Source: Kocuria rosea subsp. polaris (lineage in GTDB: Bacteria > Actinomycetota > Actinomycetes > Actinomycetales > Micrococcaceae). Taken from it: a DNA stretch of 64,000 bases. The notes beneath the pieces were generated by a model, which was given only the letters and a program-made list of their open reading frames with translations, made no database searches and was not told the origin of the DNA. Shown here piece by piece: positions 1 through 8,399 of this stretch (positions are counted from its first letter, which is position 1; every line of letters begins with the position of its first letter). A program made the translations under genes and the position numbers. Location: positions 62,001 to 126,000 of the forward strand of contig NZ_LQBK01000003.1 in assembly GCF_001483755.1 (NCBI RefSeq). Reading direction: 5' to 3'.

Positions 1-1690
1 GCTCGCGCAGCCGGCCGGCGCCCCGGTACAGGGGCACCGCGTCGAGGGCCTCGGGGCTGAGCCCCGAGTGCTTCCCGCCGCCGCCGAAGTAGCGGGTGCG
101 GGCGAGCATGACCATCACCGGGTGCGTGAAGAGGAAGACGACGAGCAGGTCGGCGATCGCGGTCAGGCCCAGGGTGAAGGCGAAGCCGCGCACGTTGCCC
201 ACGGCCACGAAGTACAGCACGGCCGCGGCCAGCAGGTTCACGGCCTTGGACGCGAGCACGGTCTGGCGGGCGCGCTGCCAGCCGTGGTCGACGGCCGCCG
301 GGATGGAGCGGCCGCTGCGGATCTCGTCGCGGATGCGCTCGAAGTAGACGATGAACGAGTCCGCGGTCTGGCCGATCGCCACGATCAGGCCCGCCACGCC
401 GGCCAGGGACAGGCGGTAGTTCGCGGACCAGCCCAGCAGGGTGATCGCCAGCCAGGTGAGCACGCCCGCGACCACGAGCGAGCTGATGGTCACGAGGCCC
501 AGCAGACGGTACTGGAAGAGCGAGTACACGCACACGAGCACCAGGCCGATGATCCCGGCGATGATGCCCATCCGCAGCTGGTCGGCGCCCAGGGTCGCGG
601 AGATCTGCTGCTCGGACTGGATGTCGAAGCTCATCGGCAGCGCGCCGTACTTGAGCTGCTCGGCCAGGAACTTCGCCTGCTCCTCGGTGAACTGGCCCGT
701 GATCTGGGCCTGTCCGTCGGAGATCACGGCGTTCATCGACGGGGCGGAGACCACCTGGCCGTCCAGCAGGATTGCGAACTGGCTGCGGGGGTCGCCGGAC
801 GTGGCGGTGCCGATCCCGTAGAGCCGCTCGGAGAGCTGCCGGAAGGTGTCCGTGGCCTCCGGGCCGAACTGGAGGTTCACGGCGAACTGGTTCAGGGACA
901 CGCCCTGGGAGTTCTGGGCGGTGCCGTAGGAGGCGTCCTCGATGCCGGTGCCCTGGATCTCCACGGGCCCCAGGAGGTACTTGGTGCCCGTCTCGGGCTC
1001 GCACGCGACGATCGGCTCGCCGGGCTCCTGGGCCTCCCGCTCCTCGGGGGACTGGGGCACGGTGCAGTCGGTCGCCTCGAACTCCCGGAACAGCTCCGGG
1101 GTGATCCAGTTCGGGTCGGAGGCGTCGGTCGGCTCGGCGGTGGGCTCGGGCAGCTCCTCGTCGGTGGCGCGCTGGTCCTCGGGGACCGGCTCCGCCGCGG
1201 CGGTGGTGAGCACGGGCCGGAAGTTCATCTGCGCCGAGGTCTGGATGAGCTCGCGGGTCTCGGCGGAGGGCACGCCCGGCATGGAGACCACGATGTTGTC
1301 GCCGGACTGGGTGGCGATCTCCGCCTCGGCCACTCCGGAGCCGTCGACGCGCTGGCGGATGATCTCCACGGCCTGGTCCAGCTGCTCCGGGGAGACCTCC
1401 TCGCCGGCGTCCTCCCCCTGCAGGGACGGGGAGAGGATCATCTGGGTGCCGCCCTCGAGGTCGAGGGCCAGCTTGGGCCCCCAGCCGCTGCGGTCGGTGC
1501 CCGCGCCCCAGGCCAACAGCCCGCCCAGCAGGGCGAGCAGCACCAGCAGCCCGATCAGGGACCGCCGGGCGGTCGAGAGGGCGGCCCGCACCCCCGAGCG
1601 TGCCGGCGCGGTCGAGCCGCCCCGCCCGGGGGTGCCGTCCGGTGCGGCGGCCCCGGGGTCACCGGGGGTCTTGCGTGTGGTCAGTGCCAT
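1..1690 (-). CDS. secD: Protein translocase subunit SecD (C-terminus cut by window edge)
   Basis: SecD is the membrane partner of SecF that uses the proton-motive force to help the SecYEG/SecA channel release exported proteins. The reading frame starts at the ATG at 1690 and runs off the left edge without a stop (563 codons seen). After a short basic, Pro/Gly-rich N-terminus there is one membrane segment (RSLIGLLVLLALLGG), then the large periplasmic-type domain beginning with GWGPKLALDLEGGTQ, the classic SecD P1 start. RQRVDGSGVAEAEI and NIVVSMPG follow, and a block of C-terminal membrane helices contains the SecD/SecF signature region (ADSFIVYFERIRDE). An acidic, Pro-rich insert lies in the middle of the soluble domain. 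yajC lies 90 bp upstream on the same strand, the usual order yajC-secD-secF; secF would be expected beyond the left edge. Confidence 0.95.
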   Translation of the reverse strand, partial: MALTTRKTPGDPGAAAPDGTPGRGGSTAPARSGVRAALSTARRSLIGLLVLLALLGGLLAWGAGTDRSGWGPKLALDLEGGTQMILSPSLQGEDAGEEVSPEQLDQAVEIIRQRVDGSGVAEAEIATQSGDNIVVSMPGVPSAETRELIQTSAQMNFRPVLTTAAAEPVPEDQRATDEELPEPTAEPTDASDPNWITPELFREFEATDCTVPQSPEEREAQEPGEPIVACEPETGTKYLLGPVEIQGTGIEDASYGTAQNSQGVSLNQFAVNLQFGPEATDTFRQLSERLYGIGTATSGDPRSQFAILLDGQVVSAPSMNAVISDGQAQITGQFTEEQAKFLAEQLKYGALPMSFDIQSEQQISATLGADQLRMGIIAGIIGLVLVCVYSLFQYRLLGLVTISSLVVAGVLTWLAITLLGWSANYRLSLAGVAGLIVAIGQTADSFIVYFERIRDEIRSGRSIPAAVDHGWQRARQTVLASKAVNLLAAAVLYFVAVGNVRGFAFTLGLTAIADLLVVFLFTHPVMVMLARTRYFGGGGKHSGLSPEALDAVPLYRGAGRLRE

Positions 1691-1780
1691 GGTCTTCCTT
1701 ACGAACGACGGCCCGGTGCTGCCGGGCCTGTGCATGGGAACGGGCCGACCAGTGGTCGGCCCGTCGTCCCGTGTGGGGGG

Positions 1781-2239
1781 TCAGTCGTTGCGCTGCCCGG
1801 GATCGCGCCGGGTGTCGTCGTCGAGGGGGTCGACGGGGGTCGACCCGGCGCCGGGGGCGTCGGGCTCGATCACCGACGGCTCCGCCTCGGTCCCGGGGGC
1901 CGGTGCGGGCGCCGTCTCGTCCTCGACGACCGTGGTCACGGTCTGCAGGTGCACGGTCACGGCGGTGCCGGGGGCGATCTCGAGGACGACCTTGTTGGTG
2001 TCCCGGTCGATCGAGCGCACGGTGCCGTAGAGGCCGTAGTTCGTCATGACCTCCGTGCCGGGGCCCATGGCCGCCTGCTTCTCCTTGACCTGGGCCATGG
2101 CCTTCTTCTGCCGCCGCATGGGCAGCCAGAGCAGGAGCACCATGGCCACCAGCATCAGCGGCAGCAGCCAGGCGGTGCCGCCCCCCGTTGACTGGGGGGC
2201 CTGGGCGGCGAGGGACTGGGTGGTGAGGAGCGGGCTCAC
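1781..2239 (-). CDS. yajC: Preprotein translocase subunit YajC
   Basis: YajC is a small bitopic membrane protein that associates with SecDF. The 152-residue product begins at a GTG (2239). It has one N-terminal transmembrane segment (about residues 24-41, LLPLMLVAMVLLLWLP), then the conserved cytoplasmic part with RRQKKAM, GTEVMTNYGLYGTV and a beta-rich hairpin. The acidic and proline-rich tail (about 45 residues) is longer than in the E. coli protein but is common in Actinobacteria. It is transcribed with secD. A TACCAT box at 2275-2280 (minus strand) could be its -10 element with a leader of about 30 nt. The neighbouring ruvB ends 220 bp upstream, and the gap holds a heptamer repeat. Confidence 0.93.
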   Translation of the reverse strand: MSPLLTTQSLAAQAPQSTGGGTAWLLPLMLVAMVLLLWLPMRRQKKAMAQVKEKQAAMGPGTEVMTNYGLYGTVRSIDRDTNKVVLEIAPGTAVTVHLQTVTTVVEDETAPAPAPGTEAEPSVIEPDAPGAGSTPVDPLDDDTRRDPGQRND

Positions 2240-2386
2240 GGACTTCCGTTCGATCGGTGGTGGGTGTCCTCACCATGGTAGGCGATCCACCCTGTCGGCG
2301 TCCTGGACGGCGCCCGGTGGACGGCCGCCGGTCCGCGCACGGATCCGGGGCGGCCCCCGGAGCTCGGTCCCGGTCATCGGTGCCCG

Positions 2387-2428
2387 GTGCTCAGTCCTCA
2401 GTCCTCAGTGCTCAGTGCTCAGTGCTCA
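2387..2428. repeat. Six tandem copies of a 7-bp unit (GTGCTCA / GTCCTCA)
   Basis: Six contiguous heptamers read GTGCTCA, GTCCTCA, GTCCTCA, GTGCTCA, GTGCTCA, GTGCTCA. They lie between the end of ruvB and the start of yajC, 32 bp downstream of the ruvB stop. No reading frame crosses them plausibly. A slipped-strand microsatellite is the simplest explanation. Confidence 0.85.
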
Positions 2429-2459
2429 GTCCCGGTGCTCGGCCCTCGGAACCCGGGCC

Positions 2460-3557
2460 TCAGTCCTCGAACAGGGGCGGGACGTCCTCGGCGGCCGGCG
2501 CCGGCGCGGTCCCGCCGAAGGCCGCCCGCAGCCCGGGGTCCTTGAACGCGGCGTGCTCGGGCGGGCGCAGTCCCAGGTGGTCCCAGGCCGCGGCCATCGC
2601 GATCCGGCCCCGGGGCGTCCGGCCGAGCAGGCCCTCGCGGACCAGGTAGGGCTCGGCCACGGTCTCGACCGTCTCGGTCTCCTCCCCCACGGCGATCGCC
2701 AGGGTGGACAGGCCCACCGGCCCACCGCCGAACTTCGTCACGAGCGCCTCGAGCACCGAGCGGTCCAGGCGGTCGAGGCCGCGGGTGTCCACCTCGTACA
2801 TGTCGAGGGCGGCGGACGAGGTGCGGGCGTCGATCCGCTCGATGCCGTGCACGAGCGCCCAGTCCCGCACCCGGCGCAGCAGCCGGTTGGCGATGCGCGG
2901 GGTGCCCCGGGACCGGGAGGCGACCTCGGCGAAGCCCTCGGCGGTCATCGCGAGGTCCATGAGCCCGGCGGAGCGGCGCAGCACGAGCTCGAGCTCCTCC
3001 ACGGAGTAGAACTCGAGGTGGCCGGTGAAGCCGAAGCGGTCGCGCAGCGGGCCCGGCAGCAGGCCCGCGCGGGTGGTGGCGCCCACCAGGGTGAAGGGCG
3101 GGAGGTCCAGCGGGATGGACGTGGCGCCGGCGCCCTTGCCCACCACGATGTCCACCCGGAAGTCCTCCATGGCCATGTAGAGCATCTCCTCGGCGGGCCG
3201 GGACATGCGGTGGATCTCGTCGAGGAACAGCACCTCCCCCTCGGTCAGGGAGGAGAGGATGGCGGCGAGGTCGCCGGCGTGCTGGATGGCCGGCCCGGAG
3301 GAGATCCGCAGGGGGGCGCCCATCTCCTCGGCGATGATCATGGCCAGGGTCGTCTTGCCGAGCCCGGGCGGGCCGGAGAGCAGGACGTGGTCGGCGGAGC
3401 GGCCCCGCAGCCGGGAGGCCTCGAGCACCAGGGACAGCTGCTGGCGCACCCGCTTCTGCCCCACGAACTCGTCGAGGTTCGCGGGCCGCAGGGCCGACTC
3501 GAGCTGCTTCTCGTCGGGCTCGTCGTCGGCCGAGACCAGCCGGTCCCGGGCGTTCAC
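2460..3557 (-). CDS. ruvB: Holliday junction branch-migration helicase RuvB
   Basis: RuvB is the AAA+ ATPase motor that, loaded by RuvA, drives branch migration of Holliday junctions. From the GTG at 3557 the product has 365 residues. It carries the N-terminal [12 protein letters not shown] block, Walker [10 protein letters not shown], Walker B LFLDEIHR, sensor GATTRAG, the arginine-finger region LRDRFG, and the C-terminal winged helix with [12 protein letters not shown]. An alternative GTG at 3581 lies directly after the ruvA stop (TGAGCGTG) and adds 8 residues; GAGG upstream favours 3557 slightly. The gene follows ruvA so closely that translation is likely coupled. The Pro/Ala-rich tail ending in LFED is short and variable in this family. 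Confidence 0.96.
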   Translation of the reverse strand: MNARDRLVSADDEPDEKQLESALRPANLDEFVGQKRVRQQLSLVLEASRLRGRSADHVLLSGPPGLGKTTLAMIIAEEMGAPLRISSGPAIQHAGDLAAILSSLTEGEVLFLDEIHRMSRPAEEMLYMAMEDFRVDIVVGKGAGATSIPLDLPPFTLVGATTRAGLLPGPLRDRFGFTGHLEFYSVEELELVLRRSAGLMDLAMTAEGFAEVASRSRGTPRIANRLLRRVRDWALVHGIERIDARTSSAALDMYEVDTRGLDRLDRSVLEALVTKFGGGPVGLSTLAIAVGEETETVETVAEPYLVREGLLGRTPRGRIAMAAAWDHLGLRPPEHAAFKDPGLRAAFGGTAPAPAAEDVPPLFED

Positions 3558-3583
3558 GGCGGCACCGTCCTCGCGGGCCACGC

Positions 3584-4225
3584 TCAGGCCCCCCGCTCGG
3601 CACCGGCCCGCGAGCCGGCCTTGGCGGCGCCGAGCCACCCGAGCACGGTGCGCAGGATCGTCGGGACGTCCCCGGAGGCGGCGAGCTCCTCCCGGTCGGC
3701 GAGGGCGTCGGCGACGCCGCGGGCGGCGTCCTTCTCGCTCCAGCCCAGGCCCACGAGCGCCTCGAGCACCTGCGCCCGCCACGGCTCCATCGGGGCGGCG
3801 GCGGGCTGGGCGGGACGGTCCGGGACGATGAGCTTGTCGGCGAGCTCCAGCACGATCCGGCGGGCGCCCTTGGGGCCGATGCCGGGGACGGTCGTGAACG
3901 CCTTGGCGTCGCCCTGCGCGATCGCGCGGTGCACGTCGTCCGGGCCCAGCACGGAGAGCACGGCCAGGGCGGTGCGGGGGCCCACGCCGCTGACCCCGAG
4001 CATGATCTCGAAGACCTCGCGCTCGGCGGGGCTGCGGAAGCCGAAGAGCAGCGGGGACTCGTCCTTGCGCGCCACGTAGGCGGTGTCCAGGCGGACCTCG
4101 CGGCCGATCCGCAGCCCGGCCAGGGTCTCCGGCGTCGCCTGGACCTGGACGCCGAAGCCGGCCACGGCCACGACGGCGGTGGTGAGGCCGACGTGCTCGA
4201 CCTGTCCCGTGATGGACGCGATCAC
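3584..4225 (-). CDS. ruvA: Holliday junction DNA-binding subunit RuvA
   Basis: RuvA forms tetramers that hold the four-way junction open for RuvB and RuvC. The 213-residue product starts at ATG 4225 ([12 protein letters not shown]). It shows the OB-fold N-terminal domain, the helix-hairpin-helix repeats [16 protein letters not shown] and [16 protein letters not shown] (about residues 70-130), and the C-terminal RuvB-binding three-helix domain ([12 protein letters not shown]). It ends in a short basic and alanine-rich tail. The stop lies 3 nt before one candidate ruvB start. A separate promoter with an SOS-like box lies in the 90 bp between ruvC and ruvA, so ruvAB can be transcribed independently of yebC-ruvC. 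Confidence 0.96.
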   Translation of the reverse strand: MIASITGQVEHVGLTTAVVAVAGFGVQVQATPETLAGLRIGREVRLDTAYVARKDESPLLFGFRSPAEREVFEIMLGVSGVGPRTALAVLSVLGPDDVHRAIAQGDAKAFTTVPGIGPKGARRIVLELADKLIVPDRPAQPAAAPMEPWRAQVLEALVGLGWSEKDAARGVADALADREELAASGDVPTILRTVLGWLGAAKAGSRAGAERGA

Positions 4226-4269
4226 CGGGCAACTCCTTCCCGTGCCCGGCGGGGGCCGAGCACGGTCGA

Positions 4270-4300
4270 TCGAACAGATCTACGAATGACGACCACTCTA
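4270..4300 (-). promoter_or_regulatory. ruvAB promoter: TAGAGT -10 box and LexA-type (SOS) box
   Basis: On the minus strand TAGAGT (4300-4295) fits an actinobacterial -10 box. Ten bases further, over the expected transcription start, lies TCGTAG-ATCT-GTTCGA (4285-4270). The actinobacterial SOS consensus as I recall it is TCGAAC-N4-GTTCGA: the right half is perfect, the left half matches 4 of 6. ruvAB is SOS-controlled in many bacteria, so a LexA operator is plausible. The ruvA start codon is 45 nt downstream. Confidence 0.55.
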
Positions 4301-4315
4301 GCAGTGGGCACCGAC

Positions 4316-4942
4316 TCAGCCGCGCCGGCCCCGTCGGGCGCGGTGCTCGGCCTCGGCCCAGGCCCGCTGGGCGGGGGTCATGCCGGTGCGGGCGGCGGCC
4401 AGGGGGCGGGCGCCCTGGTGCGTCTCGGTCCCTGCCGTCGCGTCCACGCCCGTGCCGCCGCCGCGCCAGCCGTGGCAGATGGCGATGGCGAGGGCGTCGG
4501 CGGCGTCGGCGGGGCGGGGCGGCGCGTCGAGCCGGAGGATGCGCACCACCATGCGGGCCACGGACGCCTTGTCGGCCCGCCCCTCCCCCGTCACCGCGGC
4601 CTTGACCTCGGAGGGGGTGTGCCACGCGACCGGCACGCCGTGGCGGGCCGCCGAGGCGATGACGGCGCCCGAGGCGTGCGCCGTGCCGATGACGGTGTTC
4701 ACGTTGGTCTGGGCGAACACGCGCTCCAGGGCGAGGGCGTCCGGACGGTACCGCTCGATCCACCGCTCGGTGGCCTCCCAGATCCGCAGCACGCGCACGT
4801 CGAGCGGGTCGGCGGCGTCCGTGCCGGCCACGCCGACGTCCACGAAGGACGCGGTGCGGTTGCCGGCCATGTCGATCAGACCGAACCCGCACCGCGTCAG
4901 TCCGGGGTCCACCCCGAGGATCCGCTGCGTGGCCGTGGTCAG
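4316..4942 (-). CDS. ruvC: Holliday junction resolvase RuvC (apparent CTG start)
   Basis: RuvC is the RNase-H-fold endonuclease that cuts Holliday junctions resolved by RuvAB. The frame contains [14 protein letters not shown] with the first catalytic Asp, LALERVF with the catalytic Glu, [25 protein letters not shown], and the C-terminal acidic pair in [14 protein letters not shown] Gly/Thr-rich and basic tail follows. No ATG, GTG or TTG lies in frame close before the first beta-strand. The codon at the homologous start point is CTG (4942-4940), overlapping the yebC stop (CTGA). The next in-frame GTG would remove everything before the catalytic Asp. Translation is therefore probably coupled to yebC from a CTG codon. 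Confidence 0.9.
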   Translation of the reverse strand: MTTATQRILGVDPGLTRCGFGLIDMAGNRTASFVDVGVAGTDAADPLDVRVLRIWEATERWIERYRPDALALERVFAQTNVNTVIGTAHASGAVIASAARHGVPVAWHTPSEVKAAVTGEGRADKASVARMVVRILRLDAPPRPADAADALAIAICHGWRGGGTGVDATAGTETHQGARPLAAARTGMTPAQRAWAEAEHRARRGRRG

Positions 4943-5700
4943 TCCTCGGAGTCGAGCTGGGCCAGGACGTCGGCGGGGATGTCCGCGTTCGAGTAGACGT
5001 TCTGCACGTCGTCGAGCTCCTCGACGGCGTCGACCAGGCGCAGGAACTTCCGGGCGCCCTCCGCGTCGAGCTCCACGAGCATGCTCGGGCGGAACTGCGG
5101 GTCGTCGTTGTTGTACTCGAGCCCGGCCTCGTCGAGGGCGGTGCGGATCGCCGGCAGGTCGGTGGCCTCGGAGACGACCTCGAAGACGTCCTCCTGCTCC
5201 ACGACCTCGTCGGCGCCCGCGTCCAGCACGGCCATCAGCACGTCGTCCTCGGTCAGCCCGTCGGTGCGCGTGACCTCCACGACGCCCTTGCGCTCGAAGA
5301 GGAACGCCACGGAGCCGGAGTCGGCCATGGTGCCGCCGTTGCGGGTCACGGCCACGCGCACCTCGGAGGCGGCACGGTTCTTGTTGTCGGTGAGGCACTC
5401 GATGTACAGCGCCGTGCCCTGGGGACCGCGGGCCTCGTAGAGGATCTCGGTGTAGTCGACGACCTCACCGGTCAGGCCCGCGCCGCGCTTGATCGCCCGG
5501 TCGATGTTCGCCACCGGCACCGAGTTCTTCTTCGCCTTGGACACGGCGAGGTCCAGCGCCGGGTTGCCGGCGGTGTCGGGCCCGCCCATGCGCGCGGCCA
5601 CCTCGATGCCCTTGATGTACTTGGCGAAGGCCTTGGCGCGCTTGGCGTCGATCGCGGCCTTCTTGTGCTTGGTCGTGGCCCACTTGGAGTGTCCTGACAT
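4939..5700 (-). CDS. yebC: YebC/PmpR family protein
   Basis: Members of this family bind DNA or ribosomes; recent work links YebC to easing translation of proline stretches, while older annotations call it a transcriptional regulator. The 253-residue product starts at ATG 5700 with the invariant [16 protein letters not shown]. It includes the [15 protein letters not shown] and NIDRAIKRG motifs, the [15 protein letters not shown] block, and the acidic C-terminal domain ([22 protein letters not shown]). Length and all blocks match the family. GAGGGACGC provides a Shine-Dalgarno. It is the first gene of a yebC-ruvC unit, and its stop overlaps the ruvC start. Confidence 0.96.
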   Translation of the reverse strand: MSGHSKWATTKHKKAAIDAKRAKAFAKYIKGIEVAARMGGPDTAGNPALDLAVSKAKKNSVPVANIDRAIKRGAGLTGEVVDYTEILYEARGPQGTALYIECLTDNKNRAASEVRVAVTRNGGTMADSGSVAFLFERKGVVEVTRTDGLTEDDVLMAVLDAGADEVVEQEDVFEVVSEATDLPAIRTALDEAGLEYNNDDPQFRPSMLVELDAEGARKFLRLVDAVEELDDVQNVYSNADIPADVLAQLDSED

Positions 5701-5754
5701 GCGTCCCTCCTCGGGAAGTCGTTCGTGCTCGGCCGGGACGCGCCGGTCGTCGTC

Positions 5755-5798
5755 CCGGCACGGCCCGCTCCGGCGGTGGCCGGAGCGGGCCGTGCCGG
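5755..5798 (-). terminator. Perfect 20-bp-stem hairpin downstream of murT-gatD
   Basis: Positions 5755-5774 and 5779-5798 are perfect inverted copies with a GGTG loop. The hairpin lies 69 bp after the gatD stop and 55 bp before the yebC start. It has no clear U-run, as is usual for strong GC-rich actinobacterial terminators. It should end the murT-gatD transcript before yebC. Confidence 0.8.
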
Positions 5799-5866
5799 CC
5801 GCCGCCGGGGCGGGCCGGAGAAGTCATGACCCATTCTACCGGGTGCGCCCACCCCGGACCGGGGGT

Positions 5867-6589
5867 CTAGCGGGGCCGGGCCTGCGCGACCTCGCGGGCC
5901 CGCTCGGCCAGGGTGTCGTCCAGCGGCGCGGCGTCGAAGGCCCCGAGCCGGCGCTCCACGGCGGCGCGGATGAGGTGGTCGGCCACGGCGGGGTTCTTGG
6001 GCAGCATCGACCCGTGCAGGTAGGAGCCCACCACGTGGTGCACGCGCGCGCCCTCGGTGCCGTCCTCGCCGTTGTTGCCGGCGCCCTTGAGCACCGTCCC
6101 GAGCGGCGCCTGGCCGGGGCCGAGGCGGGTGACCCCGGAGTGGTTCTCGTAGCCGACGACGGTCCCGAACTCCGGGGACTCCAGCACGATGTTGCCGATC
6201 AGGCGCGTGGGCCCGCCCACCGTGGTCAGATCGAGGATGCCGATGCCGGGCAGCGTCTCGCCGGCGCCGGTGCGGAACTCGTGGCCGAAGAGCTGGTAGA
6301 GACCGCAGATCGCGAGCATCGGCACGCCGTCGGCGGCCATGGCCCGCAGCTCGGGGGCGATCCGCTGCAGGTCCTCCTGGACCCGGAACTGCCCGGAGTC
6401 CTGGCCGCCGCCCCCCACCAGGAGGTCGGCGTCGGGCGGGAAGGGGTCCCCGGGGTTGTGGTCGCTCAGCCGCACGGCGTAGCCGTACTTCTCCAGCCGG
6501 CGCTTGAGGGTGAGGGTGTTGCCCCAGTCCCCGTAGATGTTCATGTCCCGGGGATAGAGCTGGACGAGGTGGACGGTGCGGTCGGTCAC
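5867..6589 (-). CDS. gatD: Lipid II isoglutaminyl synthase, glutaminase subunit GatD
   Basis: GatD is the class I glutamine amidotransferase-like (CobB/CobQ type) subunit that releases ammonia from glutamine for MurT. Together they amidate the second-position D-glutamate of the lipid II stem peptide. The 240-residue product from GTG 6589 has the N-terminal LYPRDMNIYGDWGNTLTL block, the oxyanion GGGGQDSGQ, the nucleophile Cys95 in LAICGLYQLFG, and the catalytic His192 in VGSYLHGSMLPKNP. GGAG precedes the start, which lies 11 nt after the murT stop, so the two subunits are co-translated. Length and motifs match characterised GatD proteins. Confidence 0.94.
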   Translation of the reverse strand: MTDRTVHLVQLYPRDMNIYGDWGNTLTLKRRLEKYGYAVRLSDHNPGDPFPPDADLLVGGGGQDSGQFRVQEDLQRIAPELRAMAADGVPMLAICGLYQLFGHEFRTGAGETLPGIGILDLTTVGGPTRLIGNIVLESPEFGTVVGYENHSGVTRLGPGQAPLGTVLKGAGNNGEDGTEGARVHHVVGSYLHGSMLPKNPAVADHLIRAAVERRLGAFDAAPLDDTLAERAREVAQARPR

Positions 6590-6600
6590 GGGGGCTCCGC

Positions 6601-7899
6601 TCAGATCTCGGCGACCTCGGCCACCCGGGAGAGCTCCCGGCGCAGCTCGAGCATGGACGTGTAGGTGCAGAAGACGCGCATGGGCCGCTCGCCGGCCCCG
6701 GCGACGAAGCGCCGCAGCGCGTCGCCGAGCCCCGGGACCACCTCGCGCACCGGGACCTCGTCGTAGTCCAGGCGCAGGGCCATGTCCCACGCGCGGGTGC
6801 CGGCCACCACGTCCACTACGCCGGAGCGCAGGGAGTGGAAGTCGACGTCCCACAGCCAGGAGACGTCGCGGCCGTCGGCGTACTCGTCGTTGATGGCGAT
6901 CATCGTGGCGTAGTCGCCCGGCCGGGCCGAGGCCAGCGAGAGCCGGAACCCGGCGGGGTTCTTCACGAGCAGCAGCTGCAGCGGCCGGCCGTCCACGGTG
7001 ATGGTCTCCCCGCGGCCGAAGGCGGGGGTGACCCGGGAGAGCTCGTCCACCAGCGCGGCGCGGTCGGCGCCGGGCCCGGCCACCGCGAGGGCCAGGGCGA
7101 GGGCGGCCGCCGCGTTGTACATGTTGTAGACGCCGTAGAGCTCCACGGTGGTCTCGACGGGCTCTCCGCCCACCGTGAGCCGGACCCGGTTCGCCTCGAA
7201 GGACGTCAGCTCCACGTCGGCGGCGGGCCGGGGCGCCAAGTCGCCCTCGTGGTCGTCCTCGGCGTCGGGCCCGCCGGCCGAGCGCATGTCGTCGTCGGAG
7301 GGGAACATGGGCCGCAGCGGCGCGGACAGGCCGAACCAGCGGGTCTGCGTGCCCTCCGGGACGTGCTCCGCCAGGGAGACGATCCTGGGGTCCTCGCGGT
7401 TGAGCACCACGGTGCCCGTGGTGGCCGCGGCGATCTGGGCCAGCATCCGCCGGGTGGTGTCGATCTCGCCGAAGCGGTCGAGCTGGTCGCGCATGACGTT
7501 GAGCAGCAGCGCGTGGCGGGGCTTGACCTGCTTGACGAAGTGCACGGCGTGGGCCTCGTCGAGCTCGAGCACGGCGACGTCCGCGTCGAGGCGGCCGGTG
7601 AGGCTCATCTCTCCGAGCAGGGCCGCGGCCACGCCGCGCACGAAGTTGGACCCCGTGCGGTTGGTGAAGACCTTGAACCCCTGCGAGCGCAGCAGCTGGA
7701 CGGCCATCTTGGTGGTGGTCGTCTTGCCGTTGGTGCCGCTGATGAGCACCACGCCGTGCGGGAGCTTCGCCAGCTCCTCGGCCACGAACCCGGGGTGCAG
7801 CCGCTCCATCACGAGGCCGGGGAAGGCGGAGCCTCCGCCGCGCAGTGTGGTCAGGTACCGGATGCCTTGGCCGAGCAGGCGCACGTGGGGTCTGGACAT
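6601..7899 (-). CDS. murT: Lipid II isoglutaminyl synthase, Mur-ligase subunit MurT
   Basis: MurT is the ATP-dependent Mur-ligase-like subunit that activates the stem-peptide glutamate for amidation with ammonia from GatD. The 432-residue product carries Walker A SGTNGKTTTTK (about residues 54-64), the ELDEAHAVHFVKQ metal-binding segment, NVMRDQLDRFGEIDTT, GVYNMYNAAAALA, and the C-terminal DUF1727 domain with FGRGETI and FRLSLASA. The start is set at ATG 7899 because the upstream ATG (7908) lies inside the probable -10 box TAGGAT. Unusually, the stretch that holds a four-cysteine zinc ribbon in the MurT proteins I know contains no cysteine here; it is acidic (SDDDMRS, AEDDHEGD). Confidence 0.93.
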   Translation of the reverse strand: MSRPHVRLLGQGIRYLTTLRGGGSAFPGLVMERLHPGFVAEELAKLPHGVVLISGTNGKTTTTKMAVQLLRSQGFKVFTNRTGSNFVRGVAAALLGEMSLTGRLDADVAVLELDEAHAVHFVKQVKPRHALLLNVMRDQLDRFGEIDTTRRMLAQIAAATTGTVVLNREDPRIVSLAEHVPEGTQTRWFGLSAPLRPMFPSDDDMRSAGGPDAEDDHEGDLAPRPAADVELTSFEANRVRLTVGGEPVETTVELYGVYNMYNAAAALALALAVAGPGADRAALVDELSRVTPAFGRGETITVDGRPLQLLLVKNPAGFRLSLASARPGDYATMIAINDEYADGRDVSWLWDVDFHSLRSGVVDVVAGTRAWDMALRLDYDEVPVREVVPGLGDALRRFVAGAGERPMRVFCTYTSMLELRRELSRVAEVAEI

Positions 7900-7906
7900 G
7901 CGCTCC

Positions 7907-7912
7907 ATCCTA
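7907..7912 (-). promoter_or_regulatory. -10 box of a leaderless murT-gatD promoter
   Basis: TAGGAT on the minus strand ends 7 nt before the murT ATG at 7899, the spacing expected when transcription begins at the start codon. An ATG at 7908 overlaps this box, which argues against it as the start. Confidence 0.5.
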
Positions 7913-8060
7913 TGGTCTGCGCCCCGGCGGCGGCGGGCACCCGGGGGCGTCCCGGGGAGCGCGGCCCCTGGTCCGTCCGGGGCCGCGCGGGACGCGGCGG
8001 ACGACGACGGAGGACACGACGCCGCCGCCGCGTGCCGTGAGAGGTGGGGCGCCGCACCCG

Positions 8061-8066
8061 TAGGGT
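8061..8066 (+). promoter_or_regulatory. -10 box of a leaderless promoter for the small membrane protein gene
   Basis: TAGGGT is followed after 6 nt by the ATG at 8073. The divergent murT promoter lies 150 bp away on the other strand. Confidence 0.45.
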
Positions 8067-8072
8067 CGGACC

Positions 8073-8399
8073 ATGGACTCCGCCGGCCCCGCCACTGCTC
8101 CGTCCGTCCCGCCGCGAAGGCCGCCCCGGTGGTGGGTGGTCCTGGCGCTGCTGGGCGCGGTGCTGGTGCTGGGCGGGGCGATGCTGGTGCTGCTGCATCC
8201 GGCGGACGCGGCGTTCGGGTGGTTCGGGGACCTCCCCGCGAGCGGCGAGACGCTCCCGGCCATGACCGTGGTGACCCCGGAGGCCACGGCGGGGTGGTCC
8301 GGCATGGCCGCGGGTCTCCTCCTGTGGGCCTTCTGCGCCGGCTGGCTGCTGGGCCGGCGACGTGGCCCGGGCGGGCCTGCTCGGCCGGAGGAGCGCTGA
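8073..8399 (+). CDS. Small membrane protein, unknown function
   Basis: This 108-residue product is not recognised. It has a proline-rich cytoplasmic N-terminus, a first transmembrane segment at about residues 21-41 (WVVLALLGAVLVLGGAMLVLL), an external loop of about 30 residues (FGDLPASGE, MTVVTPEATAG), and a second segment (MAAGLLLWAFCAGWLLG). It ends in a basic tail, with both ends predicted inside. The gene is divergent from murT-gatD and has a leaderless-type promoter. A role in the envelope is possible from the context, but nothing in the sequence proves it. Confidence 0.65.
   Translation: MDSAGPATAPSVPPRRPPRWWVVLALLGAVLVLGGAMLVLLHPADAAFGWFGDLPASGETLPAMTVVTPEATAGWSGMAAGLLLWAFCAGWLLGRRRGPGGPARPEER

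Noticed and set aside
68-2191. Long plus-strand open frames (707 residues here, and others such as 20787-23660 and 24099-28517)
   Set aside because: They are antisense shadows of secD/yajC, thrS and dnaE2. In very GC-rich DNA stop codons are rare on the opposite strand; the translations are Gly/His/Arg-rich with no domain.
2460-4892. One 810-residue minus-strand frame joining ruvB to upstream sequence
   Set aside because: Only the last 365 residues are RuvB; the upstream part is Arg/Pro/Gly-rich shadow of ruvA and ruvC in another frame.
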